Positions 1 to 7,940 of a stretch of DNA of 42,059 bases are shown here, one piece after another (positions within the stretch are counted from its first letter, which is position 1; each line of letters opens with the position of its first letter). Source of the stretch: Bacillus thermotolerans (GTDB taxonomy: Bacteria > Bacillota > Bacilli > Bacillales > Domibacillaceae); NCBI RefSeq assembly GCF_000812025.2, contig NZ_JWJE02000034.1, positions 1-42,059 on the forward strand. Reading direction: 5' to 3'. Made by a program: the position numbers and the translations under genes. Under the pieces are notes generated by a model that saw nothing but the letters and a program-made list of their open reading frames with translations, did no database searches and was not told where the DNA came from.

Positions 1-91
1 ACTGTATTCATTTTTTCCTGGGCTGTAAATTTGACCAAAAGAAAAGCACCTCCAAATATTAGACCGTGTCTAACATTTGGGGTGCACCTCA
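1..91. mobile_element. Possible right end of an IS3-type insertion sequence (partial, runs off window)
   Basis: A long imperfect inverted repeat lies at 46-64 and 68-85, with a 3-base loop, a one-base bulge at 51 and one mismatch. Read on the minus strand, the outer end begins TGAGGTGCACCCCAAATG, which resembles the terminal repeats I remember for IS150-group IS3 elements. If so, the element lies to the left and only its edge is present. The alternative is a rho-independent terminator reading leftwards, because a T-rich tract follows the hairpin on the minus strand; but the first gene to the right points the other way. No transposase can be read here. Confidence 0.35.
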
Positions 92-244
92 TTTAGAAAG
101 GCTCTTTTGTGTTATAGAGGTATAATAAGGGAAAACAATATAAATTCCGTAAATTAAACGAGTCATATTTGTGGAAACACTAAAGAACAACGTGCAGGAT
201 AATTTATACGGGAACCATTTATTTTAAAAAAGGATCTGATCACT

Positions 245-529
245 TTGGTAAACAAAATTGTTTTAGACGATTATCCGATTTTTGTGAAAAACTATGAGGA
301 AGGGAAGGCGGAGGGTGATAGACAGCTTGTATCCGTGACGTTTGATGTGACAAGCGATGATTATCATGATGTTACAACGTTATTATACAAAGGGTCATTT
401 GATGTGAAAGTTCCTGAGAGAAGCCTGGCATTCAAAGGAACCATCCGGCAGTATTCAACATCATTTACGAACCTTTATGAAAAAGGCAACGTAGGGGAAT
501 TTAAGCTGAGCCTCATTGAAAAAAGCTAG
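245..529 (+). CDS. ykvR: DUF3219 (YkvR-like) small protein
   Basis: This 94-residue protein resembles the B. subtilis YkvR/DUF3219 family, a short beta-rich domain of unknown function. Family-like segments are the central YHDVTTLLYKGSF and the C-terminal QYSTSFTNLYEKG followed by a GEFKLSLIE ending. It has no signal peptide or membrane segment, so it is probably cytoplasmic. It starts with TTG, with an AAGGAT ribosome binding site about 9 bases upstream. A TATAAT at 121-126 could be its -10 element, but no good -35 matches it. It is a stand-alone gene 115 bases before selO. The family assignment is fairly sure; the function is unknown. Confidence 0.85.
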   Translation: MVNKIVLDDYPIFVKNYEEGKAEGDRQLVSVTFDVTSDDYHDVTTLLYKGSFDVKVPERSLAFKGTIRQYSTSFTNLYEKGNVGEFKLSLIEKS

Positions 530-644
530 AGAGGCCTGTTGTCTCTTGCCCGCTAAAGTATAATACGTTAGCAGAAGCAGACACTAAAAAAGTTCTACAT
601 AAAAGCAAAAGCAATAAGAAGACAAACAAGAAAAAGGGGATTAT

Positions 645-2114
645 ATGACAAATAAAGCGACAGAAACAGGGTGGAAGCTAGATAACAGTTATGCACGTCT
701 GCCGGAAAAGTTTTTTTCTAAGGTAGAATTAAAGCCTGTTAGTGCACCGAAGCTTGTGAAGCTTAATCATTCGCTAGCCAAGTCACTGGGCTTGAACGCT
801 GAGGCGCTGCAAAGTGAGGAGGGCGTAGCGGTGTTTGCTGGCAATGAGGCGCCCGAAGGTTCTTTGCCGATCGCACAAGCCTATGCAGGGCATCAGTTCG
901 GGAACTTTACTATGTTAGGGGACGGCCGGGCGCTGCTTTTTGGCGAGCAGATTACGTCTCAGGACGAGCGGTACGATATTCAGCTGAAAGGATCCGGCAG
1001 AACGCCTTATTCCCGCGGGGGGGACGGCCGGGCAGCGCTTGGTCCGATGCTGAGAGAGTACATCATCAGTGAAGCGATGCATGCACTCGGTATTCCAACG
1101 ACTCGCAGTTTGGCGGTTGTAACAACCGGTGAGTCTATCGTTCGTGAGACGGAACTCCCCGGTGCTATTCTTACCCGTGTAGCCGCCAGCCACCTGCGTG
1201 TCGGTACCTTCCAGTATGGAGCGAACTGGGGAACAGCCGAGGAACTAAGGAGCCTGGCCGACTATGCCATAAAGCGTCATTACCCGCATATTGAAGCTAG
1301 CGAAGACCGGTACCTTTCACTGCTTCAAGAAGTCATCGAACGTCAAGCAGCATTGATTGCCAAGTGGCAGCTCGTTGGGTTTATTCATGGGGTAATGAAT
1401 ACAGATAATATGACCATTAGCGGGGAAACGATTGACTATGGCCCGTGTGCGTTTATGGATACGTATGATCCGGCAACGGTATTTAGTTCCATCGATTTGC
1501 AGGGACGCTATGCCTATGGCAACCAGCCAATTATTGGAGGATGGAATCTTGCTCGTTTTGCGGAAAGCCTGCTGCCGCTTCTGCATGAGGATGAAGAGCA
1601 GTCTGTTGAAATAGCCCAGAAGGCGATTGAAGGATATATGGGTTTATATCAAAGCAACTGGCTCGCAGGAATGAGAGCCAAGCTTGGCCTTTTCAATGAG
1701 GAGGCAGAGGATGAAGCATTGATTGAGGAGCTTTTCCGTTTGATGCATAAGCACCGTGCCGACTATACGAATACCTTCCGTGTGTTAACGACAGGCCAGC
1801 TACAGGGCATGGATATGTGCAATACGAAGGAGTTTGATACGTGGCATAAGCGGTGGCAAGAGAGACTGGACAGGCAAGAGGGATCAAAAGCATCGTCTGA
1901 GCAGCTGATGCGGGATAACAACCCCGCGGTCATCCCCCGAAACCACCGGGTGGAAGAGGCATTGGAAGCTGCAGTGGAGAGAGACGATTTCAGCGTGATG
2001 GAACGTCTGCTTGCTGTTCTGTCTGATCCTTATGCATATTCTCCCGAACAAGAAGAATACGCGGCTTTGCCTGAGCCACCAGATCGCCCATATCGAACTT
2101 ATTGTGGAACATAA
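645..2114 (+). CDS. selO: Protein adenylyltransferase SelO (YdiU/UPF0061 family)
   Basis: SelO is a pseudokinase-fold enzyme that transfers AMP from ATP to Ser, Thr or Tyr of target proteins and is linked to the oxidative stress response. At 489 residues it has the usual full bacterial length. Visible family motifs are AHQFGNF-like AGHQFGNF (81-88), [11 protein letters not shown] (91-101), [15 protein letters not shown] (115-129, nucleotide binding), HGVMNTDNM (249-257, catalytic-loop equivalent) and DYGPCAFMD (264-272, metal-binding DFG equivalent). The C-terminus ends PYRTYCGT, retaining the conserved Cys that takes part in redox control in studied members. The ATG is preceded by an AAAAAGGGG ribosome binding site. 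The gene is monocistronic with a strong terminator just downstream. Confidence 0.95.
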   Translation: MTNKATETGWKLDNSYARLPEKFFSKVELKPVSAPKLVKLNHSLAKSLGLNAEALQSEEGVAVFAGNEAPEGSLPIAQAYAGHQFGNFTMLGDGRALLFGEQITSQDERYDIQLKGSGRTPYSRGGDGRAALGPMLREYIISEAMHALGIPTTRSLAVVTTGESIVRETELPGAILTRVAASHLRVGTFQYGANWGTAEELRSLADYAIKRHYPHIEASEDRYLSLLQEVIERQAALIAKWQLVGFIHGVMNTDNMTISGETIDYGPCAFMDTYDPATVFSSIDLQGRYAYGNQPIIGGWNLARFAESLLPLLHEDEEQSVEIAQKAIEGYMGLYQSNWLAGMRAKLGLFNEEAEDEALIEELFRLMHKHRADYTNTFRVLTTGQLQGMDMCNTKEFDTWHKRWQERLDRQEGSKASSEQLMRDNNPAVIPRNHRVEEALEAAVERDDFSVMERLLAVLSDPYAYSPEQEEYAALPEPPDRPYRTYCGT

Positions 2115-2133
2115 CGGGGCCGTCAGCAACGGG

Positions 2134-2173
2134 AAAAAAAGCTGATTCACAGTCTTCTGTGATCGGCTTTTTT
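2134..2173 (+). terminator. Rho-independent terminator of selO
   Basis: AAAAAGCTGATTCACAG pairs across a TCTT loop with CTGTGATCGGCTTTTTT; there is one bulge and one wobble pair, and the stem runs into a T tract. Confidence 0.85.
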
Positions 2174-2254
2174 ATTGTAGGAAAATGCCCATGGCTAGAT
2201 TTTCGTTTTTCGATCAAGTATGCTTGAACACAAGAAAGCAGAAGAAGAGGGATC

Positions 2255-3322
2255 ATGTTGAAGACGGTATACAGCGACATTATACAGTTTAGAGGCAGTC
2301 ATTTTGACTTTGGTTATATGCAAGGGCAGCGGTTGAAGGGTTCCCTTTCGGTTAAAAACCGCGAGGATCAGTGGAAGGTAAGAAAACAGCGCTTCCGGAT
2401 CAATGAGGAAGAGGCAAAAGGCGTCATTACCAGGTTTGCGCCTGGTATATGGGATGAACTTCTAGGCCTTCAAGAGGCACTGGAGTGGCCGATAGAGCGT
2501 GTATTAAAGGAGTTCGGCGGCTACCGGCTGAACTATAAGCAATCAGGCTGTTCAATCATGACGGGCGAAGACTACCTGGTCCGCAACTATGATTATCACC
2601 CAAAAACCTATGAGGGCCGTTACACCTTTTATCAGCCGACCGATCAAGGTTATGCGATCATCGGCCCAAGCCAGCGGGTCACCGGCCGGATGGATGGCAT
2701 GAATGAAAAGGGGCTGGCGATGGGCTACAATTTCATGAACCGAAAGAATCCGGGAGACGGGTTCATTTGCTGCATGATTGGCCGGCTTATACTAGAAGCC
2801 TGCGCGGATGCGGAGGAAGCAGTGGATCTGCTGAAGGAAATTCCTCACCGTCACTCCTTCACCTACGTGGTTTACGATCACAGCGGCAAGAGCTATGCAG
2901 TGGAGGCATCTCCACGGGGCGTAAAGGTTCGAGAAACAGCTGCTTGTACCAATCACTTTGAATTAATGAAAGACGAAAACCGGAATCATCTAGTCGATTC
3001 TATGCGCCGGCTGGAAGTCATCAAAACAAGACAGGAGCAACGTGTGAATGCCCGAGAGGCGTTCCGGCTATTAAATGACACAGACAAGGGGGTCTTCTCT
3101 GACCTTTATGGCAGCTGGGCAGGGACGATTCATACATCTGCCTATTTGCCAAAGGAGAAGAAGGCTTGGTTTGCTATAGGCGGAGATCGGGAGCCGGTTG
3201 AATTCGATTTTTCTGAATGGCTTCATGGCCGCCAAGTAGAGATTGATCGAATCATAGGAGAAGTGGATACGGATATTCCTTTTTTACACATGGACGAGAA
3301 TGCGAATTGGTTCAAAAGGTAG
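2255..3322 (+). CDS. C45-type autoproteolytic acyltransferase/hydrolase (Ntn-hydrolase)
   Basis: The 355-residue protein belongs to the peptidase C45 / acyl-CoA:6-aminopenicillanate acyltransferase-like family of N-terminal-nucleophile hydrolases, which cleave or form amide bonds after self-cleavage. The likely nucleophile is Cys99 in the context QSGCSIMTG, followed by the family signature LVRNYDYHP and by GRMDGMNEKGLAMGYNF. Downstream family features are VYDHSGKSYAVEASP and TNHFELM. There is no signal peptide, so it should be cytoplasmic. The start ATG has a GAAGAGG site 5-10 bases upstream. It is followed by a divergent BCCT transporter and an M20 amidohydrolase on the same strand, which suggests, without proof, handling of an N-acylated or amide substrate. 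The true substrate cannot be read from sequence. Confidence 0.85.
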   Translation: MLKTVYSDIIQFRGSHFDFGYMQGQRLKGSLSVKNREDQWKVRKQRFRINEEEAKGVITRFAPGIWDELLGLQEALEWPIERVLKEFGGYRLNYKQSGCSIMTGEDYLVRNYDYHPKTYEGRYTFYQPTDQGYAIIGPSQRVTGRMDGMNEKGLAMGYNFMNRKNPGDGFICCMIGRLILEACADAEEAVDLLKEIPHRHSFTYVVYDHSGKSYAVEASPRGVKVRETAACTNHFELMKDENRNHLVDSMRRLEVIKTRQEQRVNAREAFRLLNDTDKGVFSDLYGSWAGTIHTSAYLPKEKKAWFAIGGDREPVEFDFSEWLHGRQVEIDRIIGEVDTDIPFLHMDENANWFKR

Positions 3323-3627
3323 AGCTGGCGAGGGGGAGAGCGGGCTTAGAGGTTGTATGAGCCAATATGGGTATGAAGCAGTCAGGCAGATTAGAGAAGA
3401 AAGCAGCTTTTCTGCTGCTTCCATCTTTAAGTATGGAAAAAGATTGCGTGAGACCTTATCGTTTAACCTATCTGCTTTTTTATTTATCTTGTCATTCACT
3501 TTCGGAGCAGTATAAAACAAAGAGTTTTTAGTTTGCTGCGATTCTTTTTCTGGCACATCTGCACCTTTGACTGCACTTATCATCGTCAGCAATGACAGAA
3601 AGTAAATGATAATTGGAGGGTTTTTAT
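3323..3627. other. Intergenic stretch with a small hairpin
   Basis: The 305 bases between the C45 gene and the BCCT gene contain a 7-bp perfect hairpin (AAGCAGC / GCTGCTT, 3401-3420) without a good T tract. No convincing gene was seen. Short open frames on both strands here lack ribosome binding sites and resemble nothing I know. Confidence 0.5.
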
Positions 3628-5190
3628 ATGCATGAAAAAGGTGGGGGATCGAGTCGAAGAGGCTTGCTGGACTACAAAATCTTTATTCCATCTTTACTCA
3701 TTCTTCTTGTGATCAGCCTTATGTTTGCCATGTATGAGGCTGAGTCTTTAGATTTGCTGAACAATATTTTCAATGGCATTGTAGAAACATTTACATGGGG
3801 ATACATCTGGTATGGCATTATTCTCGTTGGGGCTGCGCTATTTTTTTCATTCTCTAAATACGGCAATGTAGTATTAGGCGATCCAGCCGAGAAGCCCCGA
3901 TTTACTTTATTTGAATATGCCTCTATTTTAATTGCGATGGGACTTGGCTCTACGATTATGAGAACAGGCATGATTCAATGGACGAAGGTTGCACAGGATC
4001 CTCCATACGGTGTAGAGACAGGGTCTGCAGAAGCACTCCTGTGGGGCAATTCGTACAGCATGTTCTTATGGAGCTTCCAAGTATTTGCCATCTTTGTGAT
4101 GGCTGCTCCTGCCATAGGCTATGTGCTCCACGTTCGAAAGAAGCCGCTGATGCGTATATCTGAAGCGTGCCGCAGTATATTTGGAGACAAATTTACAGAT
4201 GGTGCGGGCGGCATTGTGCTGGATATCATCTTTCTCATCAGTATCCTTTCGGGCGCAGCGGTCACGCTTGGATTAGGAGCTCCGATCGTTACGTACAACT
4301 TAGCTGAATTACTCAATATCGAGATTACATTTGGCTTAACATTGGCTGTGACGATTGTTTGGGTCATCTTGTTCTCTCTGAGCGCCTATTTAGGAATAGA
4401 GAAAGGAATTAAACGGTTAAGTACCCTTAATATCTACATTGCGAGCGCCTTTGCTTTGTTTGTGATGTTTGCGGGGCCCGGTGTATTCATTCTTAACTAC
4501 TTTACAGAAAGTGTCGGATTTTTGCTGACGAATTATTTGAATATATCTCTTTATACGAATTCTTTAAACGTGGAGGGATCCACGTACATGGAGGGCAATA
4601 CCGTTTTCTGGTTTGCCTACAGTGCGACATGGGCCATGCTTCATAGTGTATTTGCGGCTAAAATCTCGCAAGGCAGAACCATTAAAGAAATGATATTGAC
4701 GTATTTGCTGGCACCTACGCTCATTTCGTGGGTGGCAACCGGAGTTCTCGGCGGACTTGGTGTACACCGCTATCTTACTGGCTCTGTTCCGGTATTAGAT
4801 ATAGTGCAGGAAGACCCGTTAGCTGCCATTCCAGAGATACTATCCACTCTGCCTTTAGCCCCGATCGTTATTTCTGTTTTTATTATCGTGGCGGTTATCT
4901 TCCTGACAACAACGTTAGACTCGACCACATATACGATTGCTTCGTATTTGGGAACAAGAGACATGAGCAGGCAAGAGCCTTCAAAGAGCTTAAGGATTTT
5001 CGTTGCTGCGATCATTACAATTATTGCTCTTCTGCTAATGAGAATAGGCGGCTTGGCTCCTTTAGAGGTGCTTTCAGGTCTCATGGGCATACCAATCATA
5101 TTGATTCAATTTTTAACGATTTACGCGGCTAAGAAGATGATAGATGAAGATGAAGCCTGGAAGCATAATGTAAGGAAGAAAGAGGCGTGA
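3628..5190 (+). CDS. Divergent BCCT-family transporter
   Basis: This 520-residue protein has about 12 hydrophobic segments and the BCCT (betaine/carnitine/choline transporter) pattern, including GMG-like IAMGLGS near 100, the cytosolic KKPLMRISEA/GD segment near 180, VTLGLGAPIV near 215, and the ISQGRTIKEM loop. BCCT carriers import quaternary amines or related compounds, usually coupled to Na+ or H+. The region that normally supplies the Trp-rich substrate box (FYWAWW-like) reads FWFAYSATWAMLHSVF here, so most of the aromatic cage is missing and the substrate is probably not a classical betaine. A TTG lies upstream at 3613, but the TTGGAGGG there is the ribosome binding site for the ATG at 3628. 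A strong terminator follows. The M20 amidohydrolase downstream may act on the imported compound. Confidence 0.88.
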   Translation: MHEKGGGSSRRGLLDYKIFIPSLLILLVISLMFAMYEAESLDLLNNIFNGIVETFTWGYIWYGIILVGAALFFSFSKYGNVVLGDPAEKPRFTLFEYASILIAMGLGSTIMRTGMIQWTKVAQDPPYGVETGSAEALLWGNSYSMFLWSFQVFAIFVMAAPAIGYVLHVRKKPLMRISEACRSIFGDKFTDGAGGIVLDIIFLISILSGAAVTLGLGAPIVTYNLAELLNIEITFGLTLAVTIVWVILFSLSAYLGIEKGIKRLSTLNIYIASAFALFVMFAGPGVFILNYFTESVGFLLTNYLNISLYTNSLNVEGSTYMEGNTVFWFAYSATWAMLHSVFAAKISQGRTIKEMILTYLLAPTLISWVATGVLGGLGVHRYLTGSVPVLDIVQEDPLAAIPEILSTLPLAPIVISVFIIVAVIFLTTTLDSTTYTIASYLGTRDMSRQEPSKSLRIFVAAIITIIALLLMRIGGLAPLEVLSGLMGIPIILIQFLTIYAAKKMIDEDEAWKHNVRKKEA

Positions 5191-5208
5191 TTGATTAAAG
5201 GTAAGGGT

Positions 5209-5250
5209 GGGCTGGAGAAGAGCTGGAAGCTTCTCCAGCCTATTTGTTTT
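5209..5250 (+). terminator. Rho-independent terminator after the BCCT gene
   Basis: GGCTGGAGAAG (5210-5220) pairs perfectly with CTTCTCCAGCC (5230-5240), followed by TATTTGTTTT. Confidence 0.88.
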
Positions 5251-5574
5251 ACGGAGAGATTCTAAGATTTGACCTATGTTCTTCTGTTTATGCCGTAAGC
5301 ATGAGAAGAGTATAGGGAAAGACAGGTCCATATTGAATATTATTTTATAGAAGGAATAGATTGATCTAGATAATTGAGGGAAAGTACAGACTAAGGCAGG
5401 GTTTGATGCAGGGGGTGCCTTTGTGGTCGAGCGCTCCCATTCAGGTGCTGTTGCTTATAGCGAAAGCTCGCAATAGATTGTGTTTCGAAAGTTAGATATA
5501 ATTAGTTTTATTGCTCTGTACAGCATAGAATGGCAATGGATATAGAGAAGAGATTTCAGAAGGAGGCGAGTACG
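5251..5574. other. Intergenic stretch upstream of the M20 gene
   Basis: A TATAAT at 5497-5502 could be the -10 of the M20 gene promoter, but no good -35 lies at the right distance. From about 5388 to 5475 one frame on the plus strand reads as low-repetition coding-like text without stops or a start signal; it may be a remnant but matches nothing I recognise. Confidence 0.35.
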
Positions 5575-6690
5575 TTGGATACTAAAAATCTTGAACTAGC
5601 AAAACAGCTGCGTCATGAATTGCACCGGCATCCTGAGCTTTCCAACCAGGAGACATGGACGAAGCAGCGTTTAATTGATTTTCTTGAGGAGCATACTCGT
5701 TTAGAAATTGTTGACAAAGGTCCATGGTTCTATGCGGTTTACCGTGCCGGTGAGAATAAACAGAATATCGCTTTCCGTGCAGATTTTGATGCTCTTCCTA
5801 TGGAAGAAACATTGGATATTCCGCATGCTTCTCAATTTCCGGGGATTTCGCATAAATGCGGCCATGATGGCCATTCAGCGTCCCTTGCTGGATTTGCGCT
5901 GGAGATCGACCAGAAAGGTGCCGATAAGAATATCTTCTTCCTTTTTCAGCATGCAGAAGAAACAGGAGATGGGGCGGCTCAATGTGTATCGTTCATTAAA
6001 GAAAATGACATTGAAGAAATCTTTGCTTACCATAATATGAGCGGCATGATGTTCAAATCTATCAATGTGATTGATGGTACAGCTCACTATGCTTCTAAGG
6101 GCATGACCATACATATGGAGGGGGCGCCGGCTCATGCCAGTCAACCGGAGGATGGAGCGAATCCGGCTTTTGCCATGGCAAAAATAATTGATGCTATTCC
6201 CGAATTTACTTCTCCGGAGAACAACAAAGGCGTTGTGCTTTGTACGGTTGTTCAAGTGGACATTGGCGAAAGAGCTTTCGGTGTCTCGGCGAGTAAGGGT
6301 GACTTGCTTTTAACAATCCGAGCCTTCTACGCAGAAGAGCTGGATAAGCTTCAAAAAAATCTGGAAAACCTTGCGAACGAGCAAGCAGGGAAGTATGGGT
6401 TACGGGTTAGCTTCTCTTATGATGATTCTTTTCCAGAAACAGTGAATCATAAGGAAAGCTCAGATAGGATCCGCCAAGCGGCTAAGAAGAAGGGACTTCA
6501 GCTTGTAGAAATGAAGGAAGCCTTCCGCGGCTCTGAAGATTTCGGTCATTACTTGAAAGAAACGAAGGGTGCGATGTGTTATATCGGAAATGGGGAGAAT
6601 TACCCTCATATTCACACGTATGAATACGATTTCCAGGATGAGTTGATTGAGACGGCAGTTGAGCTTTTTAAAGAATTGGCTGAGCAGTAA
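5575..6690 (+). CDS. M20D-family metallo-amidohydrolase / aminoacylase
   Basis: The protein belongs to the M20D family (hippurate hydrolase, N-acyl-amino-acid deacylase, IAA-amino-acid hydrolase types), dinuclear-metal enzymes that hydrolyse N-acyl amides. Visible are ELHRHPELSNQE near the N-terminus, RADFDALPMEE (68-78), the metal motif CGHDGH (95-100) with the Cys typical of M20D, HAEET (126-130) containing the catalytic/metal Glu pair, and PHIHTYEYDF near the C-terminus. The frame is open from an ATG at 5530, but the strong AGAAGGAGG site at 5558-5566 is 8 bases before a TTG at 5575, which also fits the family N-terminus, giving 371 residues. The start is therefore set at TTG. A BCCT transporter precedes it. 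Substrate unknown. Confidence 0.9.
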   Translation: MDTKNLELAKQLRHELHRHPELSNQETWTKQRLIDFLEEHTRLEIVDKGPWFYAVYRAGENKQNIAFRADFDALPMEETLDIPHASQFPGISHKCGHDGHSASLAGFALEIDQKGADKNIFFLFQHAEETGDGAAQCVSFIKENDIEEIFAYHNMSGMMFKSINVIDGTAHYASKGMTIHMEGAPAHASQPEDGANPAFAMAKIIDAIPEFTSPENNKGVVLCTVVQVDIGERAFGVSASKGDLLLTIRAFYAEELDKLQKNLENLANEQAGKYGLRVSFSYDDSFPETVNHKESSDRIRQAAKKKGLQLVEMKEAFRGSEDFGHYLKETKGAMCYIGNGENYPHIHTYEYDFQDELIETAVELFKELAEQ

Positions 6691-6720
6691 GCTTTCTTAT
6701 GTATAAAGAGAATAAATCAG

Positions 6721-6768
6721 CAGGCAGGCTGAAGAACTAGAATAGTTCCTTCTACCTGCCTGTTTTTT
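6721..6768 (+). terminator. Rho-independent terminator after the M20 gene
   Basis: CAGGCAGG (6721-6728) pairs with CCTGCCTG (6755-6762); the inner arms GAAGAACT and AGTTCCTTC extend the stem, and TTTTTT follows. Confidence 0.85.
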
Positions 6769-6936
6769 CGTGAAATGGTCAATTTATCAATTAAGTGAAA
6801 TGCTTATCAATTTATTTGCACTTATTAACGTGACAAACAAATAAAGGAAGAGACTAAAGGCCTATAAGTTGTTTCTTTGCATAAAAAAATTTGTTACCCT
6901 TAAACAAGGTATGAAAAGTTTATTGGAGGAACACCG
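6769..6936. repeat. AT-rich upstream region with paired TTATCAATT repeats
   Basis: TTATCAATT occurs at 6784-6792 and again at 6804-6812, exactly 20 bases (about two helical turns) apart. An approximate inverted pair AAGTGAAAT / ATTTGCACTT surrounds the second copy. This arrangement could be a binding site for a regulator of the decayed gene that follows. No gene was seen. Confidence 0.35.
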
Positions 6937-7203
6937 GTGAGAAAGGTTTATTATATATCCTTTGCCATCTTTCTGCCGTCACTTGTCTTGTAAAAGAAGG
7001 TTTATGAGAATAGCTTCGGCAGTTTTGCGATATTGGAGCTTGGCATGTCGGGAATGCAGGATCAGTTGTTTAACGGGGAGGGGATAGACAATTATAAAAT
7101 AACAGTTCTAGTGAAGAAAAGCGGCGCAGGAATTGTTTGAAGAGCTGTCTATCATGAGGCTTTTAAAGTATTACGTAATGAAGAAGTACAGGAACCAGAT
7201 TGA
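6937..7203 (+). pseudogene. Small exported-protein gene broken by two in-frame stops
   Basis: A GTG start behind a TTGGAGGA site opens a single reading frame of about 87 sense codons interrupted by TAA (6991-6993) and TGA (7138-7140) before it ends at TGA-TAG (7201-7206). The conceptual product begins MRKVYYISFAIFLPSLVL, a basic start plus hydrophobic run typical of a signal peptide. It continues as a polar sequence (SFGSFAILELGMSGMQ, then IDNYKITVLVKKSGAG, then a charged tail). That all three pieces stay in one frame with coding-like composition argues for a recently decayed gene rather than chance. The intact gene for a lipoprotein follows 73 bases later, so this may once have been its partner or a paralogue. 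I do not recognise the family. Stop-codon recoding is possible but unsupported, as two different stop codons are involved. Confidence 0.6.
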
Positions 7204-7276
7204 TAGAAAGAGAGACGCTCAATCATGGAGTAGTAACAAAATATCTGTGACATAACATCTTAGAGGAGAATCGAAA

Positions 7277-7798
7277 ATGAAAGCATTTGTACTATTTATC
7301 TCTATAGTGATTTCAACCGGTGTTTTGGCTGCTTGCGGGGGAGAAAAGAAGGTAGAAGTCGAATCAACGGTAAGTAATGAAGAGGCTGTCTTAGCTGAAA
7401 AGGAAGAAGCACCTAAAAGCATGTTGAAAGAATACAATCAGCCGATTACGGATAATAAGAATGTTAAGGCTACATTAGTGAGTATAGAGAAAATTGTCGA
7501 CCCCGAGTGGAACGAGGAAAGAGTAGAAGTAAAGTTCGCCGTGGAGAACAAACGAAAAGAGACGATTGAGGTACAAGCACGGGAAGTTTCTACTGACGGG
7601 AAGATGGTCGACGCCGGCATGCTCACGATGAGTCAGGAGGTTTCACCGGGCAAAAGAGCGGATGCTATTCTAACGATCCAAAATTATGACGGAGATCTGC
7701 CGTCGATGAAGGATAACTTAGAGATGAAGCTGCATATCTTCTCATGGGACAATATGGATTATACTGAAGAGCACCATGTGAAAATTAACCTCAAGTAA
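7277..7798 (+). CDS. Predicted lipoprotein (DUF4352/DUF5067-like extracellular domain)
   Basis: The 173-residue precursor has a type II signal peptide: a Lys after Met, a hydrophobic run, and the lipobox LAAC with the modified Cys at 20, giving a mature protein anchored to the outer face of the membrane. A low-complexity charged linker (Glu/Lys/Ala, 22-50) leads to a beta-rich domain (about 55-173) with KNVKATLVSIEKI and VEVKFAVENKRKETIEVQ, the pattern of immunoglobulin-like DUF4352/DUF5067 modules in Firmicute lipoproteins. Function is unknown. The ATG has an AGAGGAGAA site 6 bases upstream, and a very strong terminator ends the unit. The domain assignment is tentative; the lipoprotein call is firm. 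Confidence 0.82.
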   Translation: MKAFVLFISIVISTGVLAACGGEKKVEVESTVSNEEAVLAEKEEAPKSMLKEYNQPITDNKNVKATLVSIEKIVDPEWNEERVEVKFAVENKRKETIEVQAREVSTDGKMVDAGMLTMSQEVSPGKRADAILTIQNYDGDLPSMKDNLEMKLHIFSWDNMDYTEEHHVKINLK

Positions 7799-7821
7799 TA
7801 GACGAGCTATGTGTCAATACA

Positions 7822-7867
7822 AGTGGAGCCCAGCCTCTTTAAAAGAGGCTGGGCTCCACTCTTTTTT
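7822..7867 (+). terminator. Strong rho-independent terminator
   Basis: AGTGGAGCCCAGCCTCTTT pairs perfectly with AAAGAGGCTGGGCTCCACT, followed by CTTTTTT. It separates the lipoprotein gene from the GTPase gene. Confidence 0.93.
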
Positions 7868-7940
7868 CGATGAAAAGATATGGGGTTGTTATAATGAATG
7901 TATTCGAGTTCAAGTACAGAATAGGAGCAGTAGAGGGAAT

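Noticed and set aside
3284-3592. Open frames on both strands in the gap before the BCCT gene
   Set aside because: No ribosome binding sites, no recognisable family, and they overlap each other and the end of the C45 gene.
5388-5475. Coding-like stretch in the gap before the M20 gene
   Set aside because: Short, without start signals or recognisable similarity; at most an unidentifiable remnant.
7138-7140. TGA in the broken small gene as a selenocysteine codon
   Set aside because: A TAA also interrupts the same frame, no conserved redox context is visible, and no selenocysteine insertion hairpin was recognised.
7809-7940. Upstream extension of the GTPase frame
   Set aside because: It runs through a strong terminator; the family N-terminus begins at 7941.
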